Assembly (NCBI RefSeq): GCF_958979055.1
Contig: NC_084896.1
Span: forward strand, 1,426,001-1,490,000
Origin: Alnus glutinosa
Taxonomy: Eukaryota; Streptophyta; Magnoliopsida; Fagales; Betulaceae
Reading direction: 5' to 3'
DNA: 64,000 nucleotides
Of the stretch, positions 59,901-64,000 are shown piece after piece. Each line of letters starts with the position of its first letter. The stretch's first letter is position 1. The notes beneath the pieces were generated by a model that was not told the DNA's origin, did no database searches, and saw only the letters and a program-made list of their open reading frames with translations. Position numbers and translations under genes: made by a program.

Positions 59901-60239
59901 TCCTTCCTTCGTTTTACCATTCACAATTTTTTTTTTTTTTAATTGATACATAAAAATAAAAAACTACCGACAACAAAAAAAGAAAATTATGACATATTAG
60001 GACCGGGTAACCTAACAAGAAAAACCTAAGAAAGTTAGTACGCGAAGGCAATACGTGATGACAAGGGCTTATTAATTCTTAGCACGGATGTCAAAAACCT
60101 AGGCTACTAGTAAAGGTGGTTAAAAGTGTGTAAAGAGTCCAGAGAACCCAAGCACTTGGGTAACAGATAAAAATAACACAAAGAAGATACACAAAACAAA
60201 AAGCTCAAAAATACAAAAGTGAAAAAACAACCACAACAC
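59901..60239. other. Intergenic
   Basis: It is AT-rich with a poly-T run. No gene is seen. Confidence 0.4.
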
Positions 60240-60540
60240 CGGTCGGTTAGGAGGCGTCGGTGCCGGCTCGTGTAAACCACGTGCCAGCACTAGACAACCT
60301 CTCTTGGGTTGAAGACACTGCGAATAACCCCAATTCACCAACAACAGAGGCAGGAGGAGGGGTGTAGCCGTCACGCGTCGACAAGTAAATACACTTGCTA
60401 GCGCGTGCAAACCACACTCCGTGGCGGAGAAGTCCAAAAGGAGAGCGGCTGGTGTCGACGGAGGCGAAAGACGACAGTGAACACGGTGAAGAGACGCGTG
60501 TCATGCTGACTCTGGTCTAGAGAGACAACGTCTACCTTGT
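60240..60540. other. GC-rich unassigned patch
   Basis: About 300 bp are markedly richer in GC and CpG (ACGCGTCGAC, GGTGTCGACGGAGGCG) than the flanks. Overlapping open frames occur on the minus strand without family resemblance. It could be a fragment of a repeat element or a gene-derived patch. Confidence 0.4.
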
Positions 60541-61500
60541 ATGTTACCTTTCACAAATTATTTGTAAATCATTTTTGTAATAAAATTTATAATATTTTCT
60601 CTCTCTTCTCATCTTAAGTCTTTAAAAAAATATATATGAACCTAGTCCAAACTACAGAGTCTGATCTTATCCCTATCTAAGGACAGTAATAGTGAGAAAT
60701 TATTAAATTTATATAATATAATAAGCATAGATCTTGGCATCTCAATAAAACTCGAATCTATGACTTCCAACCCACAAAACACACACGTGACAAAAAATTA
60801 CTATATTCTAATCTAAAGATAAGGGTGGTATGGTAATAGTAATTATGGCCCATAGTTTAGGGTATTTTTGGGCATTTTCTAATTTTCTTATAGCTACATA
60901 GCCAACGAGAAAAGTACAGCAAAATCGTTCTCTTTCTTTCGGTCATTCTCAGGGTCCCAAAGCTGTGGGCCGAGTCTTTAAGGCGGGAAATCCATATCCA
61001 ACCACTAACAGCACGATACGTGTCGATGTCATAATGGAAACAACGCGTATTAAATATAGGCCCTCCACTTGGCATCGATCCAAAGGCCCTGTGACTGTCA
61101 GTGTCCTTTTAATCTTTTCTTTTTTGTATCATTTTCAATCTTCTGCTTAATTAATTACTTTAAATCTTAATTTAATTTAATTTAATTATTATTTATCGTA
61201 TTTACTGTTAATTAAATATTATTAAATATCTTGGTCAAAAAAAAAAAAAAAACGTCACATTCAAGTTAAATAATAAAAATTTTGTTATATTAAAGTCTTA
61301 TTATTTTCGAAATACAATAAATACTTAGTGGATAAATGTTAAATGATAGAGATAAAAAAAAAAATACTGATATAAAAAAAATTATAATTATTTAATTAAA
61401 AAATAATAACTGAGATTTGAAATACTTTTTTTTTATATATATATATGTATAGATGCGACTGAAAAGTACAAGCAAGGAAAAAAAAAAATAAGAACTAATT
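60541..61500. other. AT-rich intergenic DNA
   Basis: I see no gene; there are poly-A and (AT)n tracts. Confidence 0.5.
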
Positions 61501-61501
61501 T

Positions 61502-63060
61502 CTAAACAACAGAGTTCCTTAGATTTGGATCAAGCGCAACACTGACAAACTGAGTAGTAGGGGAATAAGTTGATGAGGAAAGGGTGGGAATGCTGCTTGA
61601 CGAAAATTGAGCTGCGGCCCAATGTGCCACATAATGGGCACCGAAGTTTGCACTTCTATTGACTTTCCGAGCTGACCAAGAAGAATCAGGAGGGAACATG
61701 TCTAGCGTTTGGTGAATGATGTCAGTGATACGCCAATCTTGAACAATAGATGGCTGTTGTAAAGCAATGATAACTATCTGAGAGTCACCTTCAATAATAA
61801 AACGATCAAGTTGAAGAGATAAAGTTAGGGAAACAGCAAGTTTTGCAGCTTAAGCCTCGCCTTTATTAAGGGAGCAATTGGACTGGATCTGGGTAGCCAT
61901 CTTTACCAATCTGCCTTCATGATTGCGACAGATAGCAGCTTGACAGGAAAATGAATCACGAATGGCAGTATCAAAGTTGAGCTTGTGCCAATTTAATGGA
62001 GGACGAATCCATTTTTCCAGCGTAGGGCGTAACTTGGCAGACCATGCATCACAATGTTGATGATAAGTAGTGACTATTTGCCTAGCAAGATTACGAGCAT
62101 CAAAGGACATGCCTTCATGGTAAGCTTTATTGCGATGAAACCAAAGAAGATCACAAGCTACAGCTGCAAATACCTGAAAACGATGTAATTCCAAAGAGGG
62201 AATATGAAGAAGAGCCTCAGGATATAAAATTACTCGCACCCAGTCACATAAGTGTGGGGAATCCAATGTGGTAGAATCAAGAGGCCAGGATGAGAGACGC
62301 CAAACTACTCTTGCAAAATGACAGTGAAAGAAAAGATGCCGAAGGGAATCAGGTCCTCCCTTACAGAGAGGACAGAAAGCATCTGGACGATGTGTAGGAA
62401 TAATTGGCTGTAATCGCTGAATAGTTGGAAAAATATTCCAAGCTATTTTCCAAATAAAAATTCGGAGTCGATCTGTTAGTTGAAGTTTCCTGATATCCCT
62501 CCAAAAAGATGACAAAGGAGACAGATGGGATCCAGTGAAATCATTATTCAAGATAGAAAGGTAGGCCGAAAAAGTGCTGAACCTCCCAGAAGCAGAGGGA
62601 ATCCAGAGATATACTTTTTGAGATTCATCTGAAATTGGTAGCCTACCAACAGCCATGGCAGAGATCGGATCAAAGAGGGTCAACAGAAGGCATTTATTCC
62701 AACAACGCGTTCCTGGCATAATTAGATCAGAGATAGACAAATGATGCAAATATCTCGAATTTGGACTACGGGGAGAAGGTCGATAGGAAGGAAGGGTCGG
62801 AACCCAGGCCGTTGTCCAAATGCAGTCAGAGCTATTCATAGATACATTCAGACAGGATCCTGCAATAAGATATTCCTTGCATTTCTGGAGTCCTTTCCAA
62901 ATCCATGAAGCTGTTACAGCAAAGAAGTAGAGAAGAAAGAGCCATAGTGGATATATTTCTTTTGTAAATGCTCCACCCATAAGGGGGTCTTGGATTACGG
63001 AAGATTTGAAATACTAATTGTAGAAGATATGAACCATTTGTGAAAGGGGAGTCGTAAATA
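61502..63060 (-). mobile_element. 5'-truncated LINE, C-terminal reverse transcriptase region
   Basis: On the minus strand a frame of about 376 codons (62,980-61,850) shows the end of a plant L1-type ORF2. It has ASWIWKGLQKCKEYL, then a zf-RVT zinc-binding region (RLRIFIWKIAWNIFPT and CPLCKGGPDSLRHLFFHC), then an RNase H-like start (LNFDTAIRDSF, AICRNHEGRLV). The frame hits a TAA right after KGEA (61,849). The remaining RNase H part continues in the same frame (FIIEGDSQIVIIAL, ANFGAHYVAHWAA) to about 61,502. The part above 62,980 is shifted in frame. The endonuclease and the polymerase active site (YxDD) are missing. It is dead, and moderately young, since most of the frame is open. Confidence 0.8.
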
Positions 63061-63340
63061 GCAATTGTATACAATAATGTTTTCTCTCCACGGCAATTCA
63101 TTGGACCGATCCTTACATTGATATTAACTCCTATTATTTTAAATAAAAATTAAATTCGTTTTAATCAAGGAATATACCATTGAGATTTGAGAATAAGAGA
63201 GAGTGATGGACCTCTTATATATGATCTTAGAAAGACTTCATTTTTTTTTGTTTTTTTTCTTAAAAAATCATGTAACAATGTAAGTGTAGCAAATTCCAAA
63301 CAAAGATTAAGCGAAGACAACTGTTGTTACCATGCACAAT
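63061..63340. other. Intergenic
   Basis: I see no gene. Confidence 0.4.
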
Positions 63341-63598
63341 AATGATGAATAATATGAAATCAAAAAGAGAGAGTAAGAGAAAATCAAAACACTAATTTAC
63401 GTGGTTCAGTAATATGCATACATCTACAAGAGTGCGATTATATTCAATAATGATTTAAGGTTACATATTTATAACAAAACCCTATTGTGTGGACAGATAT
63501 GAAAAATCTCAAAATATTCTGTCAACTGACCACTATATTGGTACTCTGATATTACTCTCTATATCTAAAGAGAATATGAGCCACTTGTTCCAACAAAA
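63341..63598 (-). mobile_element. LTR-like fossil
   Basis: On the minus strand it starts TGTTGGAACAAGTGG and includes a TATA-like stretch and the GAACCACGTAAATTAG leader wording common in copia-type LTRs. No partner LTR or interior was found, and the ends are approximate. Confidence 0.4.
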
Positions 63599-64000
63599 AC
63601 AATAGGGTTATTACTTATCTTGTAAATCACTTTGATTGATGGGTTAAGAATCTAATCATTCAACTAAACTATAAAGCATTCAAATTTTTGGATTGAAATT
63701 TTCTATAATTGAATGTCACGCTATTCGAGTCGTTGCACAAGAAGTTGTAAGCCATACAACTCCCTTTTTTATGGGATTGTGTGAATTGCATTTGATTCGG
63801 ATAATGAAATAACAAAGATCTTTATCCCAAATCTTATAACCCTAAGAGTGAAAAAAAAGAATAAAATAAATAAATGATCAAATTCACGTCTACAATAGGA
63901 AAAACCAACATCATTGAGGAGAGAAAGAAGGGAATGGGATTGGCGGTGGAGGGCTTGTCATGTCTTGAGATGTTCCCAAAGCAAGAACACTTTGGGGCCT
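63599..64000. other. Right end of window, unassigned
   Basis: The last 100 bp (GGGATTGGCGGTGGAGG) are less AT-rich, but I recognise nothing there. Confidence 0.4.

Noticed and set aside
60247-60504. Minus-strand open frames in the GC-rich patch as a gene
   Set aside because: GC-rich DNA has few stops by chance. Two overlapping frames are both open and neither resembles a family.

Overview
This 64 kb window is nuclear DNA from a flowering plant, most likely a woody rosid eudicot. The evidence is AT-rich intergenic DNA, GT-AG introns, plant-only protein families (cysteine-rich defensins, DUF761 proteins, a BCS1-type AAA-ATPase, bifunctional DHFR-TS, a SABATH methyltransferase relic) and a dense load of plant transposon remnants. 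The rosid placement is only an impression from protein similarity.

The left 38.5 kb is a tandem duplication. Block A (1 to about 22,083) and block B (24,919 to about 38,564) are nearly identical and carry the same gene order: MULE transposase tail, defensin D1, solo LTR, foldback MITE, defensin D2, a DUF761 membrane protein with a conserved upstream ORF, an array of short palindromic motifs, a defensin exon-1 relic, and an orphan first exon. Block A differs mainly by a 9.4 kb young LTR retrotransposon in the only intron of D2 and by lacking three segments of about 200-390 bp. The spacer between the blocks (22,084-24,918) holds a complex foldback element, a third defensin (D3), a scrambled D1-like tail, and a MULE transposase fragment split by a hAT MITE.

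From 38.6 to 50 kb the DNA is gene-poor. It contains a third, diverged DUF761 gene with its own copy of the upstream ORF, a 45-bp-stem hairpin just beyond it, LTR fragments, low-complexity DNA, and a SABATH methyltransferase pseudogene rebuilt by inverted duplications. From 50 to 59.9 kb lie two intact housekeeping-type genes: an AAA-ATPase (+, two exons) and DHFR-TS (-, ten coding exons, two with GC donors). The right end holds a GC-rich unassigned patch, a 5'-truncated LINE and an LTR-like fragment.

The defensins are secreted antimicrobial-type peptides, and the cluster shows gene birth and decay: five complete coding sets, two exon-1 relics and one exon-2 relic. The two right-hand genes are unrelated to them (mitochondrial or ER AAA-ATPase; folate and dTMP synthesis). 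The observations I rate highest are the conserved peptide ORF upstream of all three DUF761 genes, the SABATH inverted duplication that could fold like a young small-RNA precursor, and the retrotransposon caught in a defensin intron with the empty site preserved in the sister copy.
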